Both the position numbers and the translations under genes were made by a program. Source: Lautropia sp. (lineage in GTDB: Bacteria; Pseudomonadota; Gammaproteobacteria; Burkholderiales; Burkholderiaceae_E). Taken from it: 64,000 bases of DNA. The stretch is taken from positions 277,713-341,712 of the forward strand of contig JAUMUG010000003.1 of assembly GCA_030530775.1 (NCBI GenBank), written 5' to 3'. The notes below the pieces were generated by a model that did not search any database, was not told where the DNA came from, and saw only the letters and a program-made list of their open reading frames with translations. Shown piece by piece: positions 18,671 to 27,986 of the stretch (the first letter of the stretch is position 1; the number at the start of each line of letters is the position of its first letter).

Positions 18671-18892
18671 ATGACACAGGAAAAGCGCCCCACCTTTCCC
18701 GTATTCTGGTCCACGCTGGCATCCGGCGTACTGTTCTTCCTGATCTTTTTCTCGATGAACTATTTTCTGCAGGAAGACAGTGACCTGCGCGAGACACTGA
18801 TCAGCAGTGGCGTCACGGCGGTGATCTATACTTTTTTCATGTGGCTGGTGTTCCGCTGGCTGAAGAAGAAAAAGGACGAGCAACAGTTCTGA
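18671..18892 (+). CDS. Small two-helix membrane protein, unknown function
   Basis: 73 aa. Two hydrophobic helices (FWSTLASGVLFFLIFFSMNY and VTAVIYTFFMWLVFRWL) are separated by a short acidic loop (QEDSDLRET). The tail is strongly basic (KKKKDEQQF), predicting cytoplasmic ends. There is an AGGAG upstream of the ATG, and a good terminator hairpin follows the stop, which supports an independent small gene. I do not recognise the family. Confidence 0.7.
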   Translation: MTQEKRPTFPVFWSTLASGVLFFLIFFSMNYFLQEDSDLRETLISSGVTAVIYTFFMWLVFRWLKKKKDEQQF

Positions 18893-18899
18893 CCCCACT

Positions 18900-18939
18900 C
18901 CCCGGAGCATTCCGGGGTATCGGATCGATCGGCTTTTTT
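18900..18939 (+). terminator. Rho-independent terminator of the small membrane gene
   Basis: Perfect 7-bp stem CCCCGGA/TCCGGGG with GCAT loop (18900-18917), then a T6 run at 18934-18939. The T run is 16 nt after the stem, separated by a GATCGATC palindrome that could extend the structure. Confidence 0.6.
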
Positions 18940-19000
18940 CGCTGCCCGCCTGTTTCACACCGATCATCCCGTCCGATTCCCCGAACTACCCGATTCCGGA

Positions 19001-19906
19001 ATGAGCCTGTCCCTTTCGTGCAACCGGCGTGTGCCGCATCCGGTTGCCATCGTGCTGGGTCCCCTGCTTGCAGCCTGCTCACTGCCGGCCGGCGGCCTGT
19101 CCGGGACAGTCTCCCGCTGCCCGGTCGTTCCGGCCCACCCCGGTGTTGTGCTGGCCGACGCGCTCGTTTCATCCCGGCCCCGGACATCTGCCACGGGTAC
19201 GATCCTTTCGTCCCGGGCATCGGGCTCCCCCGTCACCGACGGCAAAACACCTCCTTCCCCGACACCGTCGACATCGGCCGAAACGAACGGCCAGCACCAG
19301 ACAGATTTTGTCGCCGTCCGCCGGGCCGCATCGGCTTCTGCAGCTCGCTCGGACGGCCCACGGGTGTCTGCCGGCACCAGCGCAGCCAAGCCGACCCATG
19401 CCGCCACACAGAAAACACAGCAAAACGCATCCTGGGTATCGGCTCGGCTCCAGCGGGTACAGGATGGCGATTCGCTGCTGGTCACGCTCGGCGATGGCCA
19501 GACTGAAAAACTGCGCATCGCCGGCATCGATGCACCCGAACGTACCCAGCCCTTCTCGGGGCGATCCCGGAAACACCTGTTGTCACTGCTCGAGGCACGG
19601 CCTCTGCGCTACCGTGCACTCAAGCGCGATCAATACGGCCGGCAGATCGTGATCCTGCACAGCCAGCAGGGCAAACAACGGATCGATGTCAACCGGGCGA
19701 TGCTGGAGGCTGGAATGGCCTGGTACTTCAGGCGCTATGAACGCGAACTGCCAGCCGAACTGCGCAGCCCCTACGCCCGCGCCGAAACCGAAGCGCGCCG
19801 GCACCGGCGCGGCCTGTGGTCGGAATCCAGCCCCCAACCACCCTGGGAATTCCGGCGGCAAAAGCGCCGACGCAACACGACGACGTCAACCGGCACGAAA
19901 CCATGA
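19001..19906 (+). CDS. Lipoprotein with micrococcal-nuclease-like (SNase/TNase) domain
   Basis: 301 aa. The N-terminal signal ends in lipobox LLAAC, so the protein is probably a lipoprotein. Residues ~30-145 are low-complexity and rich in Ser, Pro, Thr and Ala, likely a disordered tether. Residues ~147-280 are the thermonuclease fold: VQDGDSLLV, LRIAGIDAPER, RYRALKRDQYGRQIV, INRAMLEAG-like segment (VNRAMLEAGMAWYF) and ARAETEARRHRRGLW. Active-site Arg and Glu positions of staphylococcal nuclease appear kept, so Ca2+-dependent nucleic acid hydrolysis outside the cytoplasm is plausible. A short coupled frame begins at its stop. Confidence 0.85.
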   Translation: MSLSLSCNRRVPHPVAIVLGPLLAACSLPAGGLSGTVSRCPVVPAHPGVVLADALVSSRPRTSATGTILSSRASGSPVTDGKTPPSPTPSTSAETNGQHQTDFVAVRRAASASAARSDGPRVSAGTSAAKPTHAATQKTQQNASWVSARLQRVQDGDSLLVTLGDGQTEKLRIAGIDAPERTQPFSGRSRKHLLSLLEARPLRYRALKRDQYGRQIVILHSQQGKQRIDVNRAMLEAGMAWYFRRYERELPAELRSPYARAETEARRHRRGLWSESSPQPPWEFRRQKRRRNTTTSTGTKP

Positions 19907-20079
19907 ATCGCGACGACACGGTGCTGCTCTACAGCCCCGGCGACGCCTTCCGCCGGCGAATCCCGCACGCATACGTGCATCGGCGCGCTCGAGAAGCTGC
20001 CGCGCGCATCGATACACTCGGCAAACGAGCAGTCGGAATACGCTGGCCAGGCATTCCCCGGACCGATGAGCCGGCTTGA
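19903..20079 (+). CDS. Candidate small ORF overlapping the SNase gene stop
   Basis: 58 codons starting with an ATG that overlaps the preceding TGA (ATGA), an arrangement typical of coupled genes. The product (MNRDDTVLLYSPGDAFRRR and onward) is basic and matches nothing I know. It could be chance. The overlap geometry is the only support. Confidence 0.2.
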   Translation: MNRDDTVLLYSPGDAFRRRIPHAYVHRRAREAAARIDTLGKRAVGIRWPGIPRTDEPA

Positions 20080-20129
20080 AACAGCGCAGACCCCAAACGA
20101 TGCCCAGACTGGCAGGTGCCGCAGCTCCG

Positions 20130-20876
20130 TCAGTCCTCACCCCGTGCCTGCCGCTGACGCAGCACTTCATAGACCACCACGCCGGTGGCGACCGAGACGT
20201 TGAGGCTGGACACCGATCCCACCATCGGAATCGACACCAGTGCGTCGCACTGCTCACGCACCAGCCGGCGGATACCCTTGTCCTCGGACCCCATCACCAG
20301 CGCCACCGGCCCGCGGAACTGGATTTCATAGAGTGACGCATCGGCCCCGTCGGCCAGACCATAGACCATGAAGCCGGCATCCTGCAGGGTTTCGATGGTG
20401 CGCACCAGATTGGTGACCAGGACATAGGGCAGCGACTCGCCTGCGCCGCTGGCAGTATGCAGCGCCACGTCGGTCAATGGTGCGGCATGGTCCTTGGGGG
20501 CGATCACCGCATCCACCCCGGCACCATCGGCGGCACGCAGGCAGGCGCCCAGATTGCGCGGATCGGTCACCCCATCCAGCAGCAACAAAAAGCCCGGCTG
20601 CCCGCGCCCCTCGAAGCTTTCCAGCAGCGCCGGCAGATCGGCCGTCACCACCTTGGTCTGGACCTGGGCCACCACCCCCTGATGACGCTTGCCACCACAG
20701 ATGCGATCCAGCCGCGACGGCTCGGCACGCACCACCGGCACCTTCTGCTGCCGAGCCAGCCGCAGCAGGTCGCGCACCCGGTTGTCTTCACGCGTGCGAT
20801 CGACATACAGCGATTCGAAACTGCTGGGCACCTGGCGCAACCGCGCCATCACTGCATGAAACCCGTAGAGCAGCAT
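20130..20876 (-). CDS. rlmB: 23S rRNA (guanosine-2251-2'-O)-methyltransferase RlmB
   Basis: 248 aa SpoU/TrmH-class enzyme that 2'-O-methylates G2251 in the 23S rRNA P loop. The N-terminal substrate-binding domain begins MLLYGFHAVMARLRQ. The trefoil-knot SAM motifs are all present: DPRNLGACLRAADGAGVDA (motif 1), MGSEDKGIRRLVREQCD (motif 2) and IPMVGSVSSLNVSVATGV (motif 3). The ATG at 20876 fits the family N-terminus; the frame is open upstream to 21107, but that part overlaps the end of rnr and is not RlmB-like. It lies 187 bp downstream of rnr in the same orientation, a pairing common in proteobacteria. Confidence 0.95.
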   Translation of the reverse strand: MLLYGFHAVMARLRQVPSSFESLYVDRTREDNRVRDLLRLARQQKVPVVRAEPSRLDRICGGKRHQGVVAQVQTKVVTADLPALLESFEGRGQPGFLLLLDGVTDPRNLGACLRAADGAGVDAVIAPKDHAAPLTDVALHTASGAGESLPYVLVTNLVRTIETLQDAGFMVYGLADGADASLYEIQFRGPVALVMGSEDKGIRRLVREQCDALVSIPMVGSVSSLNVSVATGVVVYEVLRQRQARGED

Positions 20877-21063
20877 GGTTGGATGACTCCTGAAAAAATG
20901 ACGCACCTGCGCACAGGACGAGATATCGGCGACACACGACCGGCCCCGATCCGGCACCGGCCGCGGCTTCCCCCGCGACGAAGAGTCGCAGAACCCGTCT
21001 CCAAAGTCTACGACACTCCGCGAAACACCTCTGTCATCCGGTGGATGGCGCCGGGGCAGTTTC

Positions 21064-23712
21064 CTATTTGCGGCGCTTTCGGCTGCCGGATGCGCGCGTC
21101 TCGCCACTGGCTACACGGCTGGTCTTCTTGCGCTCGGCCTTGCTGCCCACATTGGCCGATCCGACACGGCGACGCGCCCCCCGCCCGGACGCGCCCACGG
21201 CGCGATCGTCCAGCGCCGACTTGCGGCCCCTGCTGCGGCCCGGTTTGCGGATCGTGAAGGGATCGCCCTCGTCGTCACCACGGCCCGCTTCGGCCCCGCC
21301 TCCACCACGACAGGCGGCCTCCCACTCGTCACCACCACGACCTCCGTGCGTCCCGGTTCCTGTGCCCACACCGTCGTCCGCCCCGGAACGGGGCACCGGC
21401 CCATCGATCAGGCGGAAATCGATCCGCCTCGCATCGAGATTGACGGCGCCCACCTGCACCTGCACCTCATCGGTCAATGTATAGCGCCGCCCGGTCCGTT
21501 CGCCGATCATCGCGTGCGCGCTGTCATCGAAATGGAAATACTCCTGGCCCAGCTCCGAGACATGCACCATGCCTTCGACATACAGCTCGTTCAGTGTCAC
21601 AAAGATGCCGAAAGGCGCCACACCCGTGATACGGCCGGCATAACGTTCACCCACCCGATCCCGCATATACAGGCACTTCAGCCAGGCCTCCACATCGCGC
21701 GTGGCTTCATCGGCGCGCCGTTCATTGGCCGAACAGACCAGGCCGAGATTCTCCCAGACCGCCTGCGATTCCGGCCCATCGGCACGCCCGCCACGCTTGC
21801 TGCGCCCCTTGGCCCCGGGTTTGCCGGCCCCTTCAAGGGCCACCGTCTGCGCGCCATCCCCGTTCATCGGCTCTGCGACCGACAGCGCATCGTCATTCGG
21901 TGCGTCCAGCGGTGCCGCCACGATCTGCGGCCGATAGCGTTTTTCTTCGAGCAGCGCCTTGATGGCACGGTGATTCAACAGATCCGGATAGCGGCGGATC
22001 GGTGATGTGAAATGCGCATAGGCATCATAGGCCAGGCCGAAATGGCCGTTGTTGTCCGGCGTATAGACCGCCTGCTGCATCGAACGCAACATCATCGTCT
22101 GCAGCAGCGCCGCATCGGCGCGCCCACTGATCTGACGCGACAGTGACTGATAATCCTGCGGGCGCGGACCGCGCTTTTCCTTGGCCTCGGCACTGGCGTC
22201 GCCCAGACGCAGTCCGGTGCCGCTCAGGAAATCGCGTAGCTTGGCCAGGCGATCGGGGCTGGGGCCTTCGTGTACCCGGTACAGGCCGGGATGTTTGTTG
22301 CGCCCTAGAAAATCCGCCGCACAGGTGTTGGCCGCCAGCATACATTCCTCGATCAGCCGGTGGGCATCATTGCGGTGACGGGCCACGATCGAGGTGATCC
22401 GCCCGGCATCGTCACAGAGCATCTGTGTTTCGGCCGTCTCGAACTCGATGGCGCCGCGCGCCTCGCGCGCCTTCAGGAGTGCCTTGAACAGCGCATACAG
22501 ATCTTTCAGACCCGGCACCAACGATTTGCGTCTTTCGATGGCTGCCTGGTTCTCTCCCGACAGAATTCCCCAGACTTCGTCATAGGTCAATCGTGCCGCC
22601 GAATGCATCACCGCCGGATAGAACTGATAGGCGATCACTTCGCCCTTCGTGTCCACCACCATATCGGCCACCAGCACCAGCCGGTCCACCTCGGGGTTGA
22701 TCGAACACAGCCCGTTGGACAGCTTCTCGGGCAGCATTGGAATCACCCGGCGCGGGAAGTACACCGAGGTCGTGCGACGCTGCGCTTCTTCGTCGAGCAG
22801 ACTGCCGGGCCGCACATAATGGCTGACATCGGCAATGGCCACCAACAGGCGCCAGCCGACGTGCTTCTCGCCATCGGCACTGCGACAGGGTTCGCAATAG
22901 ACGGCGTCATCGAAATCACGGGCATCGGCGCCATCGATCGTCACCAGCGGCACGTCACGCAGGTCGATCCGGCCCCGGTAATCGGCTGGACGCAGCGCAT
23001 CGGGCAGTCCGGCGGCTTCGGCCAGCAGTGCTTCGCTGAAGCGATGCGGCACATCGAACTTGCGCACCGCGATCTCGATCTCCATGCCGGCGTCACCCAC
23101 ATCGCCCAGCACTTCACAGACCCGCGCAATCGGCGGCGTATTCCAGCCCGGGGGTTCGATGATCTCCACCGACACCACCTGGCCGGCCTCGGCCCCGCCC
23201 GTACCACCCGGTTCTATCAGGATCTCATGCTTGATGCGTCGATCTTCAGGCACCACCATCAACACGCCACGCTCGTCGATCAGACGGCCGACCACCCGAC
23301 GACGACTGCGTGCCGTCACCTCCACGATCTTGCCTTCGGGACGTCCCCGACCGTCGGTTCCGACCCGGCGCACCAGCACCCGGTCACCGTGCATCACTTT
23401 CCGCATTTCGCGGGGCGGTAAAAAAACATCCTCCCCCTCACCATCGGGCAGCAAAAAGCCAAAACCGTCGCGATGGCCCTGCACCCTGCCCGGAATCAGA
23501 TCGATGCGGCTGACCAGCATCAGGTCGCCCTTACGCCCCTGCAGAAGCTGACCATCGCGCTGCATGGCCGCAACGCGACGCCGCATTCCCACCATCGCCT
23601 CGGGCGGAACTTTCATACGGATCACTAGCTCCTCGATGTTCAAGGGGGCACCCGCCTCGGCCAATACATCCAGGATATTCTGTCTGCTTGGTGGATCGGA
23701 AATATCAATCAT
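21064..23712 (-). CDS. rnr: Ribonuclease R (3'-5' exoribonuclease)
   Basis: 882 aa. In order: an N-terminal helix-turn-helix-like region, cold-shock domains (HRDGFGFLLPDGEGEDVFLP), the RNB catalytic domain with metal ligands in DGADARDFDDAVYCE and RRTTSVYFPRRVIPMLPEKL, an S1 domain (RYAGRITGVAPFGIFVTL), and a basic Lys/Arg/Gly-rich tail. It processively degrades structured RNA, including defective rRNA and mRNA in trans-translation. An insertion of about 55 Ala/Gly/Asp-rich residues lies between the HRAIKALL region and CSANERRADEATRDVE, absent from typical RNase R. The start at 23712 leaves only a few bases before the tRNA promoter on the other strand. Confidence 0.95.
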   Translation of the reverse strand: MIDISDPPSRQNILDVLAEAGAPLNIEELVIRMKVPPEAMVGMRRRVAAMQRDGQLLQGRKGDLMLVSRIDLIPGRVQGHRDGFGFLLPDGEGEDVFLPPREMRKVMHGDRVLVRRVGTDGRGRPEGKIVEVTARSRRRVVGRLIDERGVLMVVPEDRRIKHEILIEPGGTGGAEAGQVVSVEIIEPPGWNTPPIARVCEVLGDVGDAGMEIEIAVRKFDVPHRFSEALLAEAAGLPDALRPADYRGRIDLRDVPLVTIDGADARDFDDAVYCEPCRSADGEKHVGWRLLVAIADVSHYVRPGSLLDEEAQRRTTSVYFPRRVIPMLPEKLSNGLCSINPEVDRLVLVADMVVDTKGEVIAYQFYPAVMHSAARLTYDEVWGILSGENQAAIERRKSLVPGLKDLYALFKALLKAREARGAIEFETAETQMLCDDAGRITSIVARHRNDAHRLIEECMLAANTCAADFLGRNKHPGLYRVHEGPSPDRLAKLRDFLSGTGLRLGDASAEAKEKRGPRPQDYQSLSRQISGRADAALLQTMMLRSMQQAVYTPDNNGHFGLAYDAYAHFTSPIRRYPDLLNHRAIKALLEEKRYRPQIVAAPLDAPNDDALSVAEPMNGDGAQTVALEGAGKPGAKGRSKRGGRADGPESQAVWENLGLVCSANERRADEATRDVEAWLKCLYMRDRVGERYAGRITGVAPFGIFVTLNELYVEGMVHVSELGQEYFHFDDSAHAMIGERTGRRYTLTDEVQVQVGAVNLDARRIDFRLIDGPVPRSGADDGVGTGTGTHGGRGGDEWEAACRGGGGAEAGRGDDEGDPFTIRKPGRSRGRKSALDDRAVGASGRGARRRVGSANVGSKAERKKTSRVASGETRASGSRKRRK

Positions 23713-23718
23713 TTTTTG

Positions 23719-23746
23719 TTGACAAGCTCAAAAACTGCACTAGAAT
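23719..23746 (+). promoter_or_regulatory. Sigma-70 promoter of tRNA-Leu
   Basis: Consensus -35 TTGACA (23719-23724), 16-bp spacer and -10 TAGAAT (23741-23746). This places the transcription start about 10 nt before the tRNA gene. It begins 7 bp from the rnr start codon on the opposite strand. Confidence 0.8.
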
Positions 23747-23762
23747 GTCTTCTTCAGTCGTT

Positions 23763-23849
23763 GCCCAGATGGCGGAATTGGTAGACGCACTAGGTTCAGG
23801 TCCTAGCGCCAGCAATGGTGTGGAGGTTCGAGTCCTCTTCTGGGCACCA
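23763..23849 (+). tRNA. tRNA-Leu(CAG)
   Basis: 87 nt including encoded CCA. The acceptor stem GCCCAGA/TCTGGGC pairs perfectly. The anticodon stem CTAGG/CCTAG encloses loop TTCAGGT, giving anticodon CAG (reads CUG). A long variable arm and GGTTCGAGTCC T-arm are present, as in class II leucine tRNAs. It is a single tRNA with its own promoter and terminator. Confidence 0.97.
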
Positions 23850-23904
23850 ATCCCATTCAGACGGTTGTGAAAATAGTTCTGAAGATCACAGCAGCCTAAT
23901 CAAG

Positions 23905-23928
23905 AAACCCGCATCGGCGGGTTTTTTT
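23905..23928 (+). terminator. Rho-independent terminator after tRNA-Leu
   Basis: 8-bp perfect stem AAACCCGC/GCGGGTTT with ATCG loop running straight into a T7 tract. It ends the tRNA-Leu transcript about 55 nt after the CCA end. Confidence 0.92.
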
Positions 23929-24011
23929 ATGCCTGAATCCAACTATTGTCGCACACAAATTGCCCAATGCGCTGCCGGATACGCATGAGCAGGCCTTTCG
24001 ACCGGCGTGAC

Positions 24012-24905
24012 TCATCGTTTTGGCAACGTGATGCACAGCAGACAGGCGAAGATCAGACCAACCCCGATCCAGCCCTGGACCGGCAGGCGTTCACCCACGA
24101 TCAAAGCCGCCAATCCGGCAGCCACCACTGGCTCCAACAGCGTGATCGTCGTGGCGGTACTGGCCTGTACCCGGGCCAGGCCATAGCCAAAACACAGATA
24201 GCCGACGAACATCGGCACAAAAGCCATATAAAGACCCACACTGGCGTTCTGCCACGAATCCAGAAACGAACCGCCGGTGACAAACAGCACTGGCATCAGC
24301 ATCAGTCCACCCAATCCGAACATCGTGCCCATGGCTGCCCGGGTCGGAATCCGTCGCTGCATCATCCGCCGCGCCACCCACGAATAGAAAGCATAGGTCA
24401 GCCCGGCCGTCAGTCCCAGTGCCACACCAGCCATCAAGGAAGTCGGCTCATCATTCATGCCCTCATCATATCCTTCGGCCAGGCTCAATAGCGCCATACC
24501 GATGAGCCCCAGCGCCGCACCCACCACCCAACGTCGGCTGACCCGAAGCCCATCCAACAGGATTTCGATCAAAGCAGACGCCAAAGGGGCAGAACCGAGC
24601 GACACGACAGTGCCCACCGTAACCCCGGCCAGCCGCATAGAGGCATAGAAAGCCAACGGATAGACCGCCACCGACACGGCACCGGCCAGCAACCAGTGCC
24701 ACTGCACACGCAAGGCCATGTGGTGGCGCGTCACCGTCCGGAACGCCAGCCCAGCCTGCAGTAGACCACCGACCCCCATCGCTGCCGAACCGATCGCCAC
24801 TGCGCCGACTTCCGGCGCAAAAGTGGCAGCCACCCCGGTGGTACCCCACAGCACGGCCGCCATCATCACGCCCAGCACGCCGAGCAGATCGTTCTCATCG
24901 TCCAT
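24012..24905 (-). CDS. EamA/DMT family permease (drug/metabolite transporter)
   Basis: 297 aa with ten hydrophobic helices arranged as two EamA repeats (about 10-140 and 155-295). Typical segments are [19 protein letters not shown] in helix 1 and [21 protein letters not shown] near the end, the latter being the DMT signature. Such proteins export amino acids, metabolites or drugs across the inner membrane; the substrate cannot be told. ATG 24905 was chosen because the open frame upstream (to 25250) is Arg/Cys-rich and not membrane-like. It is divergent from tehB. Confidence 0.88.
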   Translation of the reverse strand: MDDENDLLGVLGVMMAAVLWGTTGVAATFAPEVGAVAIGSAAMGVGGLLQAGLAFRTVTRHHMALRVQWHWLLAGAVSVAVYPLAFYASMRLAGVTVGTVVSLGSAPLASALIEILLDGLRVSRRWVVGAALGLIGMALLSLAEGYDEGMNDEPTSLMAGVALGLTAGLTYAFYSWVARRMMQRRIPTRAAMGTMFGLGGLMLMPVLFVTGGSFLDSWQNASVGLYMAFVPMFVGYLCFGYGLARVQASTATTITLLEPVVAAGLAALIVGERLPVQGWIGVGLIFACLLCITLPKR

Positions 24906-25285
24906 GCGATACTCCACAGCGCCCGAGGCCATTGGGGCTCGCCTGCAGCACGCAGCCGCAGCGCCCTTCCTTCGAAATCCGCGGGCGACATCGCGCTTTC
25001 CAGCAGGAAAGACGCCGACGTACCAGCGTCGCCGCCTGCGCAACCCCCACTCGACCGGTCCAGGCGCCTGCTGCAACCGTCCGCGGTAAAGGAGCAGTCC
25101 CAGACACTCGATCCGGACAGACCCGGCCAAGTATTCAAGTTGAAATGGGCAAATCAGTATACCTGCTGTCGTCCGTACTGTCGCCATCCTGCATTCCATC
25201 ATCTTTCCGTCGCTTCGAACAGGGTCCAAGCCGCGCAGGGTTCGGGCCACGGGCTAGAATCGGACAATCCCGTTGGAGCACACCC
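24906..25285. other. Divergent intergenic region (EamA permease / tehB)
   Basis: 380 bp with the promoters of two divergent genes. A minus-strand and a plus-strand frame are open here, but neither shows protein-like composition. No operator or RNA structure is evident. Confidence 0.4.
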
Positions 25286-26161
25286 ATGGCCAAACTGCTT
25301 TGCTACAAGACCATGCCCGTATGGCATCACGACACGATCCCGACAGGCTTCCTTCAGCAACACAACACCCAGGAAGGCACCTGGGCCCAACTCACCGTGC
25401 TGCAAGGCTCGGTGGACTTCGCCTTCATGACGGCCGAAGGTGAAGTCACCGAAGAACACACCTTCACTCCCGACAACCAACCACCGCGCATCGAACCACA
25501 GCAGTGGCACCGGATCGTGTCGACCAGCCCCGATGTGACCTGCCAGCTGGCTTTTTTCTGCACCGCCGATGATTACTTCGCCAAGAAATACCAACTGACC
25601 GCCACTCATTCGGAAGTGCTGGCGGCGATGGAGCATGTGTCACCGGGCCGTACGCTCGACCTGGGCTGCGGCAACGGCCGCAACGCCTTGTTCCTGGCCA
25701 AAAACGGTTTTGATGTCGATGCCTGGGACCACACCACCGAACGGCTCGACAACCTCGCCCGCATCGCGGCCGAAGAAAAGCTCTCGCCTCGACTGCACGT
25801 GCATGGCGTCGATCTCAACGAGGTGGAAACGTTGCCCTTTGCCGGCCCCTACGATTTCATACTGTCGACCGTGGTGCTGATGTTCCTGCAACCCGAAACG
25901 ATCAGCCCCCTGATCGGCCTGATGCAGGAAAACACCGCGCCCGGCGGCTACAACCTGATCGTCAGCGCGATGGACACCGCCGATCACCCGTGCACACAAC
26001 CCTTCCCTGCTCCCTTCAAGGAAGGTGAGCTGAAGGCGCTGTACGAAAGCTGGGATCTGGTGAAATACAACGAAAACCCGGGACAACTGCACAAGACCGA
26101 TGCCAATGGCAATCGCATTTCGCTGCGCTTTGCCACCGTGCTGGCCAAGAAACCGGCGTGA
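25286..26161 (+). CDS. tehB: SAM-dependent methyltransferase TehB (tellurite resistance type)
   Basis: 291 aa, the long form of TehB. Residues 1-~90 are the DUF1971 cupin-like domain ([36 protein letters not shown]). Residues ~100-291 are the methyltransferase, with SAM motif [11 protein letters not shown] (124-133), then acidic motif II (VDAWDHT) and [15 protein letters not shown]. TehB binds SAM and methylates tellurite or selenite in known members. ATG 25286 gives the expected length; the frame is open upstream. The Lgt/TlpA gene follows 73 bp downstream in the same orientation. Confidence 0.9.
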   Translation: MAKLLCYKTMPVWHHDTIPTGFLQQHNTQEGTWAQLTVLQGSVDFAFMTAEGEVTEEHTFTPDNQPPRIEPQQWHRIVSTSPDVTCQLAFFCTADDYFAKKYQLTATHSEVLAAMEHVSPGRTLDLGCGNGRNALFLAKNGFDVDAWDHTTERLDNLARIAAEEKLSPRLHVHGVDLNEVETLPFAGPYDFILSTVVLMFLQPETISPLIGLMQENTAPGGYNLIVSAMDTADHPCTQPFPAPFKEGELKALYESWDLVKYNENPGQLHKTDANGNRISLRFATVLAKKPA

Positions 26162-26234
26162 TCGTATCGGGGCGGCGCCACCATTCGATGCACGGATTTC
26201 CGGGGCCCCCCTGCCCGCCCAACCGAAGCTCACG

Positions 26235-27041
26235 ATGCAAGTACTGCAAATCGGCCCGCTGTCCATCTCTTACTCGGTGCTGGTGCTGATCGCCGCGATC
26301 ATCATCGGCACCTGCGTCGGACAGTGGTGGGCCAGACGGCGCAAACAGCAGGACATCGAACCGATCTTCTTCTCACGGATCGTCCTGCCCAGCCTGCTGC
26401 TGGCACGCCTCGGTTTCGTGGCGCAGTACCATGAAGCCTACCTGGGCGATCCCATCACCATCATCGACGTGCGCGATGGCGGCATCGATCCGTGGATCGG
26501 CATCATATGCGCATGGCTGATCGGGCTGTGGCACGTTCGTCGCAACGCGCGTCTGCGTGCAGGATTGGTCGCGGCCATCGGCTGCGCCAGTCTGATCGCT
26601 GCTGGCGGCACGCTGACGCTCGATCCGTCCCGCAATGCCATAGCGCTGCCGGCACTGCAATTCAGTCGGCTGAACGGCGAGCCACTCGAGCTGCAACGAT
26701 ATGCCGGCAAACCACTGGTGCTCAATCTATGGGCCACCTGGTGCCCGCATTGTGTGCGTGAGATGCCAGTATTGGCAAAAGCGCAGCAGCGCCATCCGGA
26801 GATCGGTTTCGTGTTTCTGAATCAAGGCGAGGATGCGGACACCATACGACGTTTTCTCCAACGCCGCCGGTTGCACTCCGATCACGTACTGCTCGATCCT
26901 CGGGGCCTTGCCAGCAAACACTTCGGGCAACGCGCACTGCCCAGCACGCTGTTCTTCTCGTCCGACGGCCGTCTGGTCGAGATCAGGATCGGAGCATTGT
27001 CGGAAGCCACCCTGCAGCAGCGCTTGAAACGGCTGTTCTGA
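26235..27041 (+). CDS. Lgt-like membrane domain fused to TlpA-type thioredoxin
   Basis: 268 aa. Residues 1-~125 contain about four hydrophobic helices that resemble the N-terminal half of prolipoprotein diacylglyceryl transferase (ISYSVLVLIAAIIIG, LLLARLGFVAQYHEAYLGDP, DVRDGGIDPWIG). The second half and catalytic residues of Lgt are absent. Residues ~135-268 are a periplasmic thioredoxin-like TlpA/ResA domain with redox motif WCPHC (C170, C173), followed by VFLNQGEDADTIRRFL and the cis-proline segment ALPSTLFF. The likely role is membrane-anchored thiol-disulfide exchange in the periplasm, perhaps in cytochrome c maturation or repair. It is convergent with the prenyltransferase gene. Confidence 0.8.
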   Translation: MQVLQIGPLSISYSVLVLIAAIIIGTCVGQWWARRRKQQDIEPIFFSRIVLPSLLLARLGFVAQYHEAYLGDPITIIDVRDGGIDPWIGIICAWLIGLWHVRRNARLRAGLVAAIGCASLIAAGGTLTLDPSRNAIALPALQFSRLNGEPLELQRYAGKPLVLNLWATWCPHCVREMPVLAKAQQRHPEIGFVFLNQGEDADTIRRFLQRRRLHSDHVLLDPRGLASKHFGQRALPSTLFFSSDGRLVEIRIGALSEATLQQRLKRLF

Positions 27042-27086
27042 ATCCGCAGCACACATGAAAACGTGTCATTCACTTCCTGGGCGGTT

Positions 27087-27986
27087 TTACAGCACCAGCG
27101 CAAACCAGATCAGGACAGCCACCACCGCCTGCAGCAAGGCCGTCTGTTTCAACTGCAGATTCAACGCCCGGCCCTCGCGCAGCCGGAACATCACGATCAG
27201 TGCGATGGCCCCCGGCAATGCCAGGACCGGCCCCAGGATCAGGCCCGGCAGATCGAGGATGAAGGCAATCACCAGCAACAGCACAAAAGGAAGGAGCAGC
27301 AACCCGGCATACAGCCAAGCGGCCCGATGTGCACCCAGCAGTCCAGCCAGAGTCTGTCGCCCGGCAATACGATCGTTGACCAGGTCGCGCGTATTGTTGA
27401 CCAGCAGCACCGCCGCCGCATGGCAGCCCGGCACCAGGCCGAAGAAACAGGCCAGCAGCGAGAAACGATCGCTCTGCAGGAAATAACTGCCCGCCACCGC
27501 CACGATACCAAAGAAAAACAGCACACAGCTTTCACCCCAGGGGGTGTGCGACATCGGACGGGGGCCGCCGGAATAGAGCCATCCCGCCAGCAGCGAAAAC
27601 AACCCGATGATCAGAATCGATACGCCATGTCGTCCGGTCAGCCAGCTCCCCCCCAGCAGAGCCAGGACGAAACACAGCACCGCCGCATTGCGCACCTGGA
27701 CCCGATCGGCCTGACCACTGCCGATCAACCGTGTCGGCCCCAACCGCTCCGGACCATCCGCACCACGGACACCATCGCCCAGATCATTGAACAGATTGGT
27801 GCCAGCCTGAATCATCAGTACACAGAAACAGGCCAACAGAAAAGACAGGAAGTTGAAACGGGCCCCCTGGAAGGTCGCCAAGGCCGTACCCAGAAACACC
27901 GGCACCAGCGACAGACCCAGGGTCGGCGGCCGGATCCCCAACAGCCAACCCCGACGCGACGGAAAGCGGGAAACAATCGAAGTCAT
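27087..27986 (-). CDS. UbiA-superfamily prenyltransferase, MenA-like
   Basis: 299 aa with about nine membrane helices. The two Asp-rich motifs of UbiA-type prenyltransferases are present: NLFNDLGDGVRG and NNTRDLVNDRIAGRQTLA, the latter typical of MenA (1,4-dihydroxy-2-naphthoate polyprenyltransferase). The start RPPTLGLSLVPVFLG also fits MenA. ATG 27986 overlaps the stop of cobC by 4 bp, so the gene is translationally coupled to a cobalamin gene, although no menaquinone gene is in the window. It could make a menaquinone-type precursor, or prenylate something else. The family is secure; the substrate is not. Confidence 0.8.
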   Translation of the reverse strand: MTSIVSRFPSRRGWLLGIRPPTLGLSLVPVFLGTALATFQGARFNFLSFLLACFCVLMIQAGTNLFNDLGDGVRGADGPERLGPTRLIGSGQADRVQVRNAAVLCFVLALLGGSWLTGRHGVSILIIGLFSLLAGWLYSGGPRPMSHTPWGESCVLFFFGIVAVAGSYFLQSDRFSLLACFFGLVPGCHAAAVLLVNNTRDLVNDRIAGRQTLAGLLGAHRAAWLYAGLLLLPFVLLLVIAFILDLPGLILGPVLALPGAIALIVMFRLREGRALNLQLKQTALLQAVVAVLIWFALVL

